Numbered from the stretch's first letter, positions 28,008-37,235 are shown. The stretch is DNA of 64,000 bases from Blastococcus saxobsidens DD2 (GCF_000284015.1 NC_016943.1:3637541-3701540), one strand, 5' to 3'. Notes: generated by a model not told the origin, from the letters alone. Numbers and translations: made by a program.

Positions 28008-28199
28008 TCAGGCGAGTGCGGGCTGGGCGGCGTCGCCGGCCATGGAGAGCAGCTCGTGGGCGATCGCGGCGTCGCGCTGGGCGCGCAGCTCGGCGAGCTC
28101 CTGCTCCAGCCGACGCACCTTCGCCCGCAGGACGGCGTTCTCCTCGGCTACGCGGAGCTGCGCGGGGGCGACGACGTGACCGAACAGGGCCTTGGCCAT
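28008..28199 (-). CDS. 63-residue coiled-coil protein next to smc
   Basis: This protein begins MAKALFGHVVAPAQLRVAEENAV and continues as a single heptad-rich helix (LRAKVRRLEQELAELRAQRD). Short proteins of this kind occur beside smc in many actinobacteria, though no function is known to me. Its start follows GAAAGG-type purines about 10 bases upstream. It could be a dimerising scaffold or a DNA-binding accessory; both are speculation. Confidence 0.75.
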   Translation of the reverse strand: MAKALFGHVVAPAQLRVAEENAVLRAKVRRLEQELAELRAQRDAAIAHELLSMAGDAAQPALA

Positions 28200-28276
28200 G
28201 GCTGGGACGGCCTTTCAGACAGTGGGAGGGAGTAGCCGGCGCCCCGGGAAACGGTCGGCGCGGCTGGGGTGCTTCC

Positions 28277-28355
28277 AGGGTGACAGCACCTGTGACGCAG
28301 GTCAACGCGAGCGGGCCAGCCTCCCATGTCCGGGCGATGTCGCGTTGGTCACCCT
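28277..28355 (-). ncRNA. Possible three-way-junction RNA element after acyP
   Basis: Three stems nest without gaps on one side. The outer 8-bp stem is 28277-28284 with 28348-28355. The 5-bp side hairpin is ACCTG/CAGGT at 28288-28302. The inner 7-bp stem is CAACGCG 28303-28309 with CGCGTTG 28341-28347, and its loop is 31 bases. It begins in the acyP stop codon and runs into the spacer before the coiled-coil gene. It may be a terminator, a processing site or a leader. No T tract is seen. Confidence 0.4.
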
Positions 28356-28618
28356 GTGGTGAACGTCCGCACCCCGCGTGCGGGCTCGTCGCGGACGTCG
28401 ACCCGCGTGACCGCCCCGGGCGCGTCCGGGCCGTCGAGGACGCCGAGGACGGCGGCCACGGCGTCCTCCGCCCCCTCGAGGACGACCTCGACCCGCCCGT
28501 CGGGCCGGTTCGTCGCCGAGCCGGACACCCCGGCCCCCTCGGCCCGGCCGCGCACGAACCACCGGTACCCGACGCCCTGCACCCGCCCCGAGACGACGGC
28601 CACCGCGCGGCGGCTCAT
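28349..28618 (-). CDS. acyP: Acylphosphatase
   Basis: This 89-residue protein has the family motif [20 protein letters not shown] with the catalytic arginine in GVGYR-type context and the asparagine in [15 protein letters not shown]. Acylphosphatases hydrolyse carboxyl-phosphate bonds such as in acetyl phosphate. The ATG at 28618 overlaps the mutM stop by four bases, so it is translated with mutM, upstream of smc. Confidence 0.93.
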   Translation of the reverse strand: MSRRAVAVVSGRVQGVGYRWFVRGRAEGAGVSGSATNRPDGRVEVVLEGAEDAVAAVLGVLDGPDAPGAVTRVDVRDEPARGVRTFTTG

Positions 28619-29517
28619 GACCGGCGCGCTCGCGGGCGCGGCTGGCACACCGGACAGCTGTAGCTGCTGCGGTTCATGAACGACTCCCGGCGGATCGCCG
28701 TCCCGCAGCGCGGGCAGGGCCGGTCGGCCTGCCCGTAGACGGCCAGGTGCCGGGAGAAGTAGCCGCTCTGCCCGTTGACGTCGACGTACAGCGAGTCGAA
28801 GGAGGTGCCGCCCTGCGCGAGACTCTCGCCGAGCACGTCGCGGACGCCCTCCAGCAGGTCGGCGACCTGGGCGCCGGTGAGCTTGTCGGTGGGGCGGGCG
28901 CCGTGCAGCCGGGCCCGCCACAGCGACTCGTCGGCGTAGATGTTGCCCACCCCGCCGATCAGGGTCTGGTCGAGCAGGGCCCGCTTGACCTCGGTCCGCC
29001 GGCGGCGCAGCGCGACCGAGAAGGCGTCGACGTCGAAGGAGGGATCGAGCGGGTCGATGGCGATGTGCGCGAGCCGCGGCGGGATCTCCTCCGCTGCCGG
29101 TCCGGCCACCCCACCAGCCCGAGCGCACTCCTCCACCGCCAGCCCGCCGAAGGTGCGCTGGTCGACGAAGCGCAGCTCGCGGCCGCCGTCGGCGAAGGTG
29201 AACCGGGCCCGCAGGTGGGTCTCGTCGGGGGCCGACGGCTTCTCCACGAGCAGCTGCCCGCTCATGCCCAGGTGCGCCACCAGCGCCCGCCCCGACGGCG
29301 TGCCGTCCGGTTCGGCCAGCGGCAGCCAGAGGTACTTGCCGCGCCGGTGGGCGGCGGCCAGGGTGCGCCCGGTCAGGGCCTGCACGAAGTGGTCGGCGCC
29401 CTCCAGGTGCCGCCGGACGGCCCGGGGGTGCTGCACCTCCACGGTGGCGACCGTTCGACCGGCGATCCACTGCTCCAGTCCCCGGCGCACCACCTCGACC
29501 TCGGGTAGCTCGGGCAC
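28615..29517 (-). CDS. mutM: Formamidopyrimidine-DNA glycosylase MutM (Fpg)
   Basis: MutM removes 8-oxoguanine and formamidopyrimidines. The GTG at 29517 gives M-P-E-L-P-E-V-E, placing the catalytic proline at position 2 and glutamate at 3, so this start is firm. The lysine region MSGQLLV, the helix-two-turn-helix [13 protein letters not shown] and the C-terminal zinc finger (CPRCG ... CPVCQ) are all present. It is 300 residues long and follows rnc by 4 bases. Confidence 0.95.
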   Translation of the reverse strand: MPELPEVEVVRRGLEQWIAGRTVATVEVQHPRAVRRHLEGADHFVQALTGRTLAAAHRRGKYLWLPLAEPDGTPSGRALVAHLGMSGQLLVEKPSAPDETHLRARFTFADGGRELRFVDQRTFGGLAVEECARAGGVAGPAAEEIPPRLAHIAIDPLDPSFDVDAFSVALRRRRTEVKRALLDQTLIGGVGNIYADESLWRARLHGARPTDKLTGAQVADLLEGVRDVLGESLAQGGTSFDSLYVDVNGQSGYFSRHLAVYGQADRPCPRCGTAIRRESFMNRSSYSCPVCQPRPRARRS

Positions 29518-29521
29518 GGTC

Positions 29522-30307
29522 CTACTCCTCGGACAGGGCGCGCCAGGCGATCTCGGCCGCCTCCTGCTCGGCGGCCTTCTTCGTGCGGCCGCTGCCGGTG
29601 CCCCGGACGATGCCGGCGAGCAGCACGGCGGCGGTGAAGGTCTTGGCGTGGTCGGGTCCCTCGTCGTCCACCTGGTAGGTGGGCGCGCCCAACCCCTGCG
29701 CGGCACCGAGCTCCTGCAGGCTGGTCTTCCAGTCCAGGCCGGCGCCGCGGGTGGCGGCCTCGACCAGCAGCGGGTCGAACAGCCGGTGCACGACCGCGGA
29801 GGCGGTGTCCAGCCCGCAGCCGAGGTGGATCGCGCCGACCAGCGCCTCGAGGGCGTCGGCGAGGATCGAGTCCTTCTCCCGGCCGCCGGTCGTCTCCTCA
29901 CCGCGCCCCAGCAGCACGTGGGGGCCGAGGCCGCCGTCGCCGAGCCGGCGGGCGACCCGCGCCAGCGACGTCATGTTGACCACCGACGCGCGGAGCTTCG
30001 CCAGCTGGCCCTCGGGGAGGCCCGGCTGGCTGCGGTACAGCTCGTCGGTGACGACGAGGCCGAGCACGGAGTCGCCCAGGAACTCCAGGCGCTCGTTGGT
30101 CGGCAGGCCGCCGTTCTCGTACGCGAACGACCGGTGCGTCAGCATCAGGCCCAGCAGGTCGTCGGGCAGCCGGACGCCGAGAGCGTCGTCGAGCCACGCA
30201 GCGGCCCGCGCGGCGTGTGCCTCGCCGCCGGGGTGTGCCGCCCCGTCCGGGGCGCGACCGCCCGCCGCACTCTCGGCAGGGTGCGTCGCGGCGGCCGTCG
30301 TCCCCAT
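29522..30307 (-). CDS. rnc: Ribonuclease III
   Basis: RNase III cuts double-stranded RNA, including rRNA precursors. The catalytic motif [13 protein letters not shown] lies near residues 71-83, the later EDS-type acidic site is in [10 protein letters not shown], and a dsRNA-binding domain ends with [21 protein letters not shown]. The ATG at 30307 leaves an Ala-rich N-terminal extension of about 30 residues; a longer frame exists but is less convincing. It lies 20 bases after rpmF. Confidence 0.95.
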   Translation of the reverse strand: MGTTAAATHPAESAAGGRAPDGAAHPGGEAHAARAAAWLDDALGVRLPDDLLGLMLTHRSFAYENGGLPTNERLEFLGDSVLGLVVTDELYRSQPGLPEGQLAKLRASVVNMTSLARVARRLGDGGLGPHVLLGRGEETTGGREKDSILADALEALVGAIHLGCGLDTASAVVHRLFDPLLVEAATRGAGLDWKTSLQELGAAQGLGAPTYQVDDEGPDHAKTFTAAVLLAGIVRGTGSGRTKKAAEQEAAEIAWRALSEE

Positions 30308-30327
30308 GGCGGTACGGGTGCCGGAGG

Positions 30328-30507
30328 TCAGACCGACAGGACCTGGCGGCCGTCGTACTGGCCGCACGTCGGGCACGCCTGGTGCGGGGGCTTGAGCTCG
30401 CCGCAGGCGCGGTTGGGACACGGCGACAGGGTCGGCGCGGTGGCCTTCCACTGCGACCGGCGCATGCGGGTGTTGGCGCGCGACATCTTCCGCTTCGGAA
30501 CGGCCAC
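30328..30507 (-). CDS. rpmF: 50S ribosomal protein L32 (bL32), zinc-binding form
   Basis: This 59-residue protein begins [20 protein letters not shown]. It carries the four-cysteine ribbon of the C+ type (CPNRAC, then CPTC). The GTG at 30507 has AGGAG about 9 bases upstream. It follows the YceD gene by 2 bases, the usual yceD-rpmF pairing. Confidence 0.96.
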   Translation of the reverse strand: MAVPKRKMSRANTRMRRSQWKATAPTLSPCPNRACGELKPPHQACPTCGQYDGRQVLSV

Positions 30508-30509
30508 GA

Positions 30510-31151
30510 TCAGTTCTCCTCTGGGGTGGTGGATTCGCCGGGGGTGCCCGGCGAGGAAGCGAAACGCTCCGCGAGGGCGGCCCACCGGGGGTCGGTCACC
30601 TCGTGGGTGTGGTCTGCCGGGAGGTCGTCGATCCGCTGACCGCAGTCGACGCACAGGCCGCCGCAGTCCGGGGTGCAGACCGGCGACAGCGGGAGGTTCA
30701 GGACGATGGTGTCGCGGGCCAGCGGCTCGAGGTCGAGGAAGTCACCCTCGACGCGGCGGACCTCGTCCTCCTCGCTGGTCGCCTCGGTGGTGCTGCCCGC
30801 GTAGGCGTAGAGCTCCTGGACGTCGAGGGTCAGGGTGTCCTCGGTCGGCTCGAGGCAGCGGGCGCAGGAGCCGACGACGGGGACGTCGAGGTCTCCGGTG
30901 ACCAGCACGCCCTCCATGACGGACTCCAGCCGCAGCCGCAGGTGCACGTCGGCCTTCTCCGGGACCCGGATCAGCTCCAGGCCCCAGCCGGCGGGCGCCG
31001 GGGCCCTGCGGTCGAGCTCCTGCATGGTGCCCGCGCGGCGGCCGAGCTCCCGGAGGTCGTACTTCCAGGGGTTGGCGGACGGACGCCGGTCCTCGGAGGC
31101 CGTTGGCCTTGAGGACGGGGCGCCGGAGGGGAACGGCTGAGCGGCAGGCAT
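30510..31151 (-). CDS. YceD/DUF177 family protein
   Basis: This 213-residue protein carries the family cysteines SCARCLEP and later [13 protein letters not shown], with [12 protein letters not shown] near the N-terminus. YceD-family proteins are linked to rRNA accumulation and are nearly always encoded directly before rpmF, as here. The N-terminus has a proline/serine-rich stretch of about 25 residues. The ATG at 31151 is chosen; no membrane segment is seen. Confidence 0.9.
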   Translation of the reverse strand: MPAAQPFPSGAPSSRPTASEDRRPSANPWKYDLRELGRRAGTMQELDRRAPAPAGWGLELIRVPEKADVHLRLRLESVMEGVLVTGDLDVPVVGSCARCLEPTEDTLTLDVQELYAYAGSTTEATSEEDEVRRVEGDFLDLEPLARDTIVLNLPLSPVCTPDCGGLCVDCGQRIDDLPADHTHEVTDPRWAALAERFASSPGTPGESTTPEEN

Positions 31152-31268
31152 GTCAGTACTCGCGGTCGGGAGCAGGGAGGGGTGGCCGGCCGGGCGGGTA
31201 GCCGCCGGCGGTCGGACCAGGGGTCGAGCCTACCCGATGGCCGGGTGGCACCGACCGTGCGGAAGGTC

Positions 31269-31949
31269 TCAGGGCTCCCGCAGGGTGGTACGCGCCTTGT
31301 CCACCGACCGGAGCATGCGCTCGAGGGTGGCCCCGAACTCGGCCAGCCGGGTGTCGACGTACTCGTCGACCTCGGCCCGCATCCGGTTGGCATCGGCGTG
31401 CGACTGCGCGCCGAGCTCGTCGGCGCGGTCGACGGCGGTGCGGTAGACCTCGGTCTCGGTGATCAGCCGCTCGTGCTCGGCCTGCCCCTCGGCGATCAGC
31501 GCGGCCCGGTGCTGGCGCCCCTCGGCGACCAGCGCCTCGGCCTCCGCCTCGGCGTCGACCAGGATCTGCTCGGCCTCGCCCTGGGCCTGGGCGAGCAGCT
31601 CGTCCCGCTGGCGGCGGGCGGTGCCGAGGATCTCGTCGCGCTGCCGGCGGGCCTGGACGAGCAGCTGCTCGCTCTCGGCGCGGGTGCGGCCGGTCAGCCG
31701 CTCGGCCTCGGCCTGGGCCTGCTGCAGGATCTCGGTGCGCTGCTCGACGATCGCGCCGGCCGCCTGCACGTCCTCGGGCAGCGACTCCCGCAGGTCGTCG
31801 AGCAGGTCGAGCACGACGTCGCGGGGGACCATGCAGGAACTCGACATCGGCACGCTGCGCGCGTTCTCGATGACGGTCGTCAGCTCGTCGACCGTCTCGT
31901 ACAGCCGGTAGACGACCTCCGTGCTGGAACCGCGCGGCGGGCGGGTCAC
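31269..31949 (-). CDS. DivIVA-like coiled-coil protein
   Basis: This 226-residue protein has a short N-terminal region (VVYRLYETVDELTTVIENARSVPMS) and then a long helical section of Glu/Ala/Gln/Arg-rich heptads (EAERLTGRTRAESEQLLVQA and so on). It resembles the actinobacterial DivIVA-domain family encoded near coaD and rpmF (the mycobacterial Rv2927c neighbourhood). It may act as a cell-envelope or division scaffold; this is inferred. The start overlaps the coaD stop by four bases. Confidence 0.75.
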   Translation of the reverse strand: MTRPPRGSSTEVVYRLYETVDELTTVIENARSVPMSSSCMVPRDVVLDLLDDLRESLPEDVQAAGAIVEQRTEILQQAQAEAERLTGRTRAESEQLLVQARRQRDEILGTARRQRDELLAQAQGEAEQILVDAEAEAEALVAEGRQHRAALIAEGQAEHERLITETEVYRTAVDRADELGAQSHADANRMRAEVDEYVDTRLAEFGATLERMLRSVDKARTTLREP

Positions 31950-32431
31950 TGCGCATCCCGCCGGGCGCGCTCGGCCAGCCGGTCGTGGACGACCGTGGGC
32001 ACCAGCCGGGAGACGTCGCCGCCGAAGGTGGCGATCTGCTTGACCAGGCTGGAGGACAGGTGACCGACCTGCGGCGCGGTGGGCACGAACAGGGTCTCGA
32101 TGCCGGCCAGCTCCCGGTTCATCTGGGCCATCTGGAGCTCGTACTCGAAGTCGCTGACGGCCCGCAGCCCCTTGACGATCACCGGGATGTCGTGGCTGCG
32201 GCAGTAGTCGACGAGCAGCCCCTGGAAGCTGTCGACGGTGACGTTGGGCAGGTCGGCGACGGCCTCGCGGAGGAGGTCCATGCGCTCCTCGACCGGGAAG
32301 AACCCGGCCTTGCCCGGGTTGACCAGCACGGCGACGACCAGCTCGTCGTAGAGCCCGGCAGCCCGGCCGATGACGTCGACGTGCCCGTTGGTGACCGGAT
32401 CGAAGGAACCTGGGCAGACGGCACGCCTCAC
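31946..32431 (-). CDS. coaD: Phosphopantetheine adenylyltransferase
   Basis: CoaD makes dephospho-CoA from phosphopantetheine and ATP. The 161-residue protein shows the nucleotidyltransferase motif CPGSFDPVTNGH, KGLRAVSDFEYELQMAQMN, and the HLSSSLVKQIA signature. The GTG at 32431 overlaps the rsmD stop as GTGA. The rsmD-coaD pair is conserved in many bacteria. Confidence 0.96.
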   Translation of the reverse strand: MRRAVCPGSFDPVTNGHVDVIGRAAGLYDELVVAVLVNPGKAGFFPVEERMDLLREAVADLPNVTVDSFQGLLVDYCRSHDIPVIVKGLRAVSDFEYELQMAQMNRELAGIETLFVPTAPQVGHLSSSLVKQIATFGGDVSRLVPTVVHDRLAERARRDAQ

Positions 32432-32982
32432 GGACGCCGACCGTACCGGAGCACTGCCTCGCCGTAGCGCCGTTCGCGCAGAGCGTCCAGGGGTGTCGGC
32501 CATTCCCAGCCCGTCTCGCGGCTGGACCGCTCGACGACGACGACCCCTCCGGGGGCCAGCCACTCCCCCGTGACCAGCGCGCGCAGCACGTCCTGCACCT
32601 CGTCCACCGGCACCTCGTACGGCGGATCGGCGAGGACGACGTCGAACGCCCGCGGGGCCGCCCTGGCCAGCACCGCGGGCACCGAGCCGGCGATCACCCG
32701 GCCGCCGGGCAGCCCGACGGCGGCGAGGTTGGCCCGCAGCACCGGCAGCACCCTGGGCCCGGACTCGACGAAGACGACCTCGGTGGCCCCGCGGGACAGC
32801 GCCTCCAGGCCCAGCGCGCCGGAGCCGGCGTAGAGGTCGAGCACCGCGGCGCCCTCCAGGTCCAGCAGCGAGCCGAGGGAGTTGAACAGGGCGCCGCGGG
32901 CCTTGTCGCCGGTCGGCCGGACACCGGCGGGCGGAACCCGGAGCCGCCGGCCCCCCGCGACGCCCGCGATCAGCCGCGTCAT
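32428..32982 (-). CDS. rsmD: 16S rRNA (guanine966-N2)-methyltransferase RsmD
   Basis: This 184-residue methyltransferase has the SAM motif VLDLYAGSGALGLEALSRGA and the catalytic ADPPYE variant of NPPY. The opening is MTRLIAGVAGGRRLRVPPAG with TGDKARGALFNSL. It modifies G966 of 16S rRNA in the P site region. Its ribosome site GGAGAAGG nearly duplicates the end of recG, 17 bases away. Coupled to coaD downstream. Confidence 0.95.
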   Translation of the reverse strand: MTRLIAGVAGGRRLRVPPAGVRPTGDKARGALFNSLGSLLDLEGAAVLDLYAGSGALGLEALSRGATEVVFVESGPRVLPVLRANLAAVGLPGGRVIAGSVPAVLARAAPRAFDVVLADPPYEVPVDEVQDVLRALVTGEWLAPGGVVVVERSSRETGWEWPTPLDALRERRYGEAVLRYGRRP

Positions 32983-32995
32983 GCCTTCTCCGGCA

Positions 32996-35188
32996 CTATG
33001 CCTTCTCCAACCACTGGGCGCGCTCGTCGGTGGCCAGGGCGGCGACCTCGGCGGCGAGCCCCGGGTGGTCGGCGAGGCCGCGATCGGTCCCGAGCAGAGC
33101 GTGCGCCTCGGCGCGGGCCTGGCTGATGAGCTCCTCGTCCTCGAGGAGGGACAGCAGCTTGATGGCCGAGCGCCGGCCGGACTGCGCCGCGCCGAGGACG
33201 TCGCCCTCCCGCCGGGTCTCCAGGTCCAGCCGGGCGAGCTCGAACCCGTCGGAGGTGGCGGCCACGGCGGCCAGCCGCTGGCCGGTGGGCGAGGCCGAGG
33301 GGGCGTCGGTGACCAGCAGGCAGAGCCCGGCGTGCGTGCCGCGGGCCACCCGGCCGCGGAGTTGGTGCAGCTGGCTGACGCCGAACCGGTCGGCGTCCAT
33401 GACCACCATGACCGTGGCGTTGGGGACGTCGACACCGACCTCCACGACGGTGGTGGCGACCAGCACGTCGATCTCTCCCGTCGCGAAGGCGCGCATGACG
33501 GCGTCCTTCTCGTCGGGGGTCATCCGGCCGTGCAGGACGTCGAGCCGCAGCCCGGCCAGCGGTCCGGCGCGCAGTGCCTCGGCGACGTCGAGGACCGCCA
33601 GCGGCGGCCGCCGGTCGCTGCGGCCCTGCTCGTCGTCCGGGGCGCCGTCGGCGTCCTCGGGCTCGTCGCCGGGGCCGGTGACGTCGCCGATGCGCGGACA
33701 GACGACGTAGGCCTGGCGGCCGGCGGCGACCTCCTCCCGGAGGCGTTCCCAGGCCCGGTCGATCCAGCCGGGTCTCTCGACCACCGGGACCACGGAGCTG
33801 GAGACGCCGCCGCGGCCGCTCGGCAGCTGGCGCAGCGTGGAGATCTCCAGATCGCCGTAGACGGTCATGGCCACGGTGCGCGGGATCGGGGTGGCCGTCA
33901 TGACCAGCACGTGCGGCGGCCGGCCGCCCTTGGCGCGCAGCGCGTCGCGCTGCTCGACGCCGAACCGGTGCTGCTCGTCGACGACGACGAGCCCGAGGTC
34001 GGCGAACTCCACGCCCTCCTGCAGGAGCGCGTGGGTGCCGACCACGATGCCGGCCCGGCCCTCGGCGACCTCCGCCCGCGCGGTGCGGCGGGCCGCCGCC
34101 TTCAGCGAGCCGGTGAGCAGGGTGACGCGGGTACCGGCGGGGTCGCCGTCGATCTCCCCGGCCCGACCGAGCGGGCCGAGCAGCTGCCGGATGCCGCGGG
34201 CGTGCTGGGCAGCGAGCACCTCGGTCGGGGCGAGCAGTGCGGCCTGGCCGCCGGCGTCGACGACCTGCGCCATGGCGCGCAGCGCCACCACCGTCTTGCC
34301 GGAGCCCACCTCGCCCTGCAGCAGCCGGTGCATCGGCTGGTCGCGGTCGAGCTCCGCGGCCAGCTCCTCCCCCACCGCGCGCTGGCCTTCGGTGAGGGCG
34401 AAGGGCAGGGCGGCGTCGACCGCGTCGAGGAGCCCGCCGGGCCGGCGGGGCCGCGCGGTGCCCGGCTCCAGGGCCGCGGCCCGGCGGCGGGCGGCGAGGG
34501 TGAGCTGCAGGGTGAGCGCCTCGTCCCACTTCAGGCGGTGCTCGGCGCGCTCGACGTCCTCCGTCGTGGTCGGCCGGTGGATGTCGAGGAGTGCGGCGGC
34601 GAGCGGGAGCAGCCCGTGCCGGGCGCGGATCTCCTCGGGCAGCGGGTCCTCGACGAGCTCGGCGAGCCCACCGCCGGCGCCCAGCAGGAGCCGGACGGAC
34701 TTCTGGATCACCCAGCTGGAGACGTCCTTGCTCGCCGGGTAGATCGGTACCAGCGCGCGCGCCCAGTCGGTGTCCTCGTCGGAGGCGTCGATCAGGTGCA
34801 TGTCGGGGTGCGCGAACTGCTTCTCCCCCCGGTACTCGCCGACCGTGCCGGCGAACATGCCCCACGCGTTGACCTTCAGCTGTCCGTGCCGGTGGTTGAA
34901 GAACACCAGCTTCATCCGCCCGCCGCCGTCCCCGACCACGACCTCGGTGAGGCTGCCGCGGCGGTTGCGCATCGGGCGCGTCGTGACGCTCCTGACCTGG
35001 GCCAGGACGGTGACGCGGTCGCCGACCTGGACATCGGCCAGATCTGCCTGCTCCCCGCGGCGGGCGTAGCGGCGCGGGTAGTGCCGGAGCAGGTGCCGCA
35101 CGGTGTGCAGGCCGAGGGTCTCCGCCATCCCGGTGGCCGTCTTGGGGCCGAGGACCCGGGCCAGCGGCGTCTCCAGGGTGACGGCCAT
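32996..35188 (-). CDS. recG: ATP-dependent DNA helicase RecG
   Basis: RecG remodels stalled forks and branched DNA. The 730-residue protein has the wedge/OB domain (DRVTVLAQVRSVTTRPMRNRRG), helicase motifs GEVGSGKT, DEQHRFG and TATPIPRT, and the C-terminal VATTVVEVGVDVPNAT and HQLRGRVARG. The ATG at 35188 is chosen after the upstream gene's stop at 35191. It follows the DAK2 gene and precedes rsmD by 13 bases. Confidence 0.96.
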   Translation of the reverse strand: MAVTLETPLARVLGPKTATGMAETLGLHTVRHLLRHYPRRYARRGEQADLADVQVGDRVTVLAQVRSVTTRPMRNRRGSLTEVVVGDGGGRMKLVFFNHRHGQLKVNAWGMFAGTVGEYRGEKQFAHPDMHLIDASDEDTDWARALVPIYPASKDVSSWVIQKSVRLLLGAGGGLAELVEDPLPEEIRARHGLLPLAAALLDIHRPTTTEDVERAEHRLKWDEALTLQLTLAARRRAAALEPGTARPRRPGGLLDAVDAALPFALTEGQRAVGEELAAELDRDQPMHRLLQGEVGSGKTVVALRAMAQVVDAGGQAALLAPTEVLAAQHARGIRQLLGPLGRAGEIDGDPAGTRVTLLTGSLKAAARRTARAEVAEGRAGIVVGTHALLQEGVEFADLGLVVVDEQHRFGVEQRDALRAKGGRPPHVLVMTATPIPRTVAMTVYGDLEISTLRQLPSGRGGVSSSVVPVVERPGWIDRAWERLREEVAAGRQAYVVCPRIGDVTGPGDEPEDADGAPDDEQGRSDRRPPLAVLDVAEALRAGPLAGLRLDVLHGRMTPDEKDAVMRAFATGEIDVLVATTVVEVGVDVPNATVMVVMDADRFGVSQLHQLRGRVARGTHAGLCLLVTDAPSASPTGQRLAAVAATSDGFELARLDLETRREGDVLGAAQSGRRSAIKLLSLLEDEELISQARAEAHALLGTDRGLADHPGLAAEVAALATDERAQWLEKA

Positions 35189-35190
35189 CG

Positions 35191-36819
35191 TCACTCCACC
35201 CCGATCTGCACCGGCAGCGAGCTCGGGCCGCCGCCGTACCGGACGACCTCGATCGTGGGGTGCACTCCGGAGAGGTGCCCGCAGACGGCGTCGCCGAGCT
35301 CCTCGTCCGGACCGACGACGAGGGTGGCCATCTCCCCGCCGGCCGACAGCAGGCGGTCCAGCAGGTCGCAGGCCACGGACGCGAGGTCGGGGCCGATCAC
35401 GACCACGTCCCCTTCCGCGGATCCGAGCACGTCGCCGGGGTGGCACCGGCCGGCGGAGGTCAGCGCCTCCTGGTCGGCCACGGTGACCTCGGCCCAGCGG
35501 GTGGCCGCGGCGGCCTCGGCCATGGCGATGACGTCGTCCCCGAACCGCTGGCCGGGATCGGCGACCGCCACGGCGGCCAGCCCCTGCACGGGTGAACGGG
35601 TGGGCACGACGCCGACCTCGCGCCCCGCCTCCCGCGCCCGCGTGGCCGCCCGGGAGGCGACGGCGAGGAGGCCGGCGTCGTTGGGCAGCACGACCACCTC
35701 CTGCGCGCCCGAGGCGACGATCTCGTCGTGCAGATCGTCCTCGGTGATGCCGTCGGGGTCGCAGACGACGACACGGACGCCCTCGGCCCGGAAGAGAGCG
35801 GCCAGACCGTCGCTGTGGACGGCGGCGACGACCGCGCGGAGTCCGGGGACCGGTGCCGGCGGGGGCACCGGCGCGAGCGGGGTGACCGAGATGCGGTGCG
35901 GTCGCCCCGCCTCGATGCCGGCCTCGATGGCCGCGCCGACGTCGGACACGTGGACGTGGACGTTCCACTCGCGACCGGTCGGGGTGTCGACGCCGACGAC
36001 GACGAGGCTGTCGCCCAGCTCGGCCAGGCGCTGCTGGAGACGGGTGACCGCCACCTCGTCGGCGTCGGCGAGCAGGTACTGGACCTCGCTGCCCGGACCG
36101 GGCGGCGGCTGGTGGGGGGCGTGCTCGGAGCCGTGCCGGTGCCGGTCGGGCAGGGCCAGCGCCGGCCGGACGGGCTCGATGCCGGTGACGGTGCGCACCA
36201 GGGCGTCGAGCACCAGGCACAGCCCGGCGCCCCCGGCGTCGACGACCCCCGCCTCGCGCAGGACCGTGAGCTGGCCGGGCGTCCGGTCGAGAGCGGCGCG
36301 GGCGCCGTCGGCGGCCGCCACGACGACGTCGGCCAGTGCCGTGCGGCCCACGTCGACGGCCGCCACGGCGGACTCACCGCCGGCCCGGGCGACCGTGAGG
36401 AAAGTGCCCTCCTCCGGGTCGGCGACCGCGGTGTACGCGCCCTCGGCGGCCTTGCGCAGCGCCGCGGCGAGGACCGGCCCGTCCGCGGGGGGCTGGTCGG
36501 CCAGCTGGTCGGCGAGCCCGCGCAGGAGCTGGGCGAGGATCGTGCCCGAGTTGCCGCGGGCGGCCAGCACCGCACCCCGGGCCAGGACCGCCCACGGGGA
36601 CTCACCGGCGAGGGCGGCGTCGAGTGCGGCACGGGCGCCCTCGGCGGTGTGCAGGAGGTTGGTGCCGGTGTCCCCGTCCGGGACGGGGAAGACGTTGATG
36701 TCGTCCAGCCTGCTCCGCGCGCCGGACAGCGCCTCGACCGCGGCGCGGCACCACTGACCGACCGCGGCGTCGTCCAGCGCCTGCAGCACGGGTGGGAGGC
36801 TACCCACCCGGACCGACAT
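35191..36819 (-). CDS. DAK2 domain / FakA-like fatty acid kinase catalytic protein
   Basis: This 542-residue protein has an N-terminal DAK2 domain with INVFPVPDGDTGTN (D48, D50 for Mg-ATP) and GNSGTIL, a middle region and a C-terminal DegV-like half (RISVTPLAP ... YGGGPSSLPVQIGVE). This FakA layout supports phosphorylation of exogenous fatty acids with a FakB partner, which is not encoded here. The older label is dihydroxyacetone-kinase-like. It precedes recG with a 2-base gap and diverges from rpmB. Confidence 0.88.
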   Translation of the reverse strand: MSVRVGSLPPVLQALDDAAVGQWCRAAVEALSGARSRLDDINVFPVPDGDTGTNLLHTAEGARAALDAALAGESPWAVLARGAVLAARGNSGTILAQLLRGLADQLADQPPADGPVLAAALRKAAEGAYTAVADPEEGTFLTVARAGGESAVAAVDVGRTALADVVVAAADGARAALDRTPGQLTVLREAGVVDAGGAGLCLVLDALVRTVTGIEPVRPALALPDRHRHGSEHAPHQPPPGPGSEVQYLLADADEVAVTRLQQRLAELGDSLVVVGVDTPTGREWNVHVHVSDVGAAIEAGIEAGRPHRISVTPLAPVPPPAPVPGLRAVVAAVHSDGLAALFRAEGVRVVVCDPDGITEDDLHDEIVASGAQEVVVLPNDAGLLAVASRAATRAREAGREVGVVPTRSPVQGLAAVAVADPGQRFGDDVIAMAEAAAATRWAEVTVADQEALTSAGRCHPGDVLGSAEGDVVVIGPDLASVACDLLDRLLSAGGEMATLVVGPDEELGDAVCGHLSGVHPTIEVVRYGGGPSSLPVQIGVE

Positions 36820-36897
36820 GTCCCGCCGTCGCGAGCCGGAACGGGGCCCGCCGGGGCACGATCGGAGGGCACCGCGACGTCCCGCGCGAGGAACGGT

Positions 36898-36903
36898 TAG
36901 ACT
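36898..36903 (+). promoter_or_regulatory. Possible -10 element of the rpmB promoter
   Basis: TAGACT matches the actinobacterial -10 pattern TAGRRT at five of six positions, about 70 bases before the rpmB GTG. The -35 region is poor (GCGACG). Weak evidence. Confidence 0.3.
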
Positions 36904-36974
36904 CCATGACGGTCTTGATGCGGGTGCTGCCTTGCCCCGCCGTCTGTGAACGATTCTTCTGGGAGTGATCCACC

Positions 36975-37166
36975 GTGGCTGCCGTGTGCGATGTGTGTGG
37001 CAAGGGCCCCGGTTTCGGTATGTCGGTGTCGCACTCGCACCGCCGCACGCCGCGCCGTTGGAACCCGAACATCCAGTCCGTGCGGGCGCTGATCGCCCCC
37101 GGTAACCGTCGCCGGATCAACGCGTGCACCTCGTGCATCCGCGCCGGCAAGGTCGCCCGCAGCTGA
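36975..37166 (+). CDS. rpmB: 50S ribosomal protein L28 (bL28), zinc-binding form
   Basis: This 63-residue protein begins AAVCDVCGKGPGFGMSVSHS and has the second cysteine pair in CTSCIRAGK, so it is the C+ form. It is expressed alone from a GTG with GGGAG about 9 bases upstream. A strong terminator follows. Standing apart from rpmG is common in actinobacteria, which often carry two L28 genes. Confidence 0.96.
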   Translation: MAAVCDVCGKGPGFGMSVSHSHRRTPRRWNPNIQSVRALIAPGNRRRINACTSCIRAGKVARS

Positions 37167-37196
37167 CCCGGGGGCTTCGACCCCCAGCTGAACTGC

Positions 37197-37235
37197 CGAC
37201 GAACCCCGGAGGTCATCGACCTCCGGGGTTCGTCG
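37197..37235 (+). terminator. Strong terminator of rpmB
   Basis: A 17-bp perfect GC-rich stem (37197-37213 with 37219-37235) with a 5-base loop follows the rpmB stop by about 30 bases. No T tract is present, as is usual in GC-rich actinobacteria. It may also end the convergent transcript that leaves the cytidylate-kinase-like gene. Confidence 0.8.

Noticed and set aside
32882-36757. A 1291-residue plus-strand frame opposite recG and the DAK2 gene
   Set aside because: Same type of antisense shadow; the minus strand genes have complete motifs.
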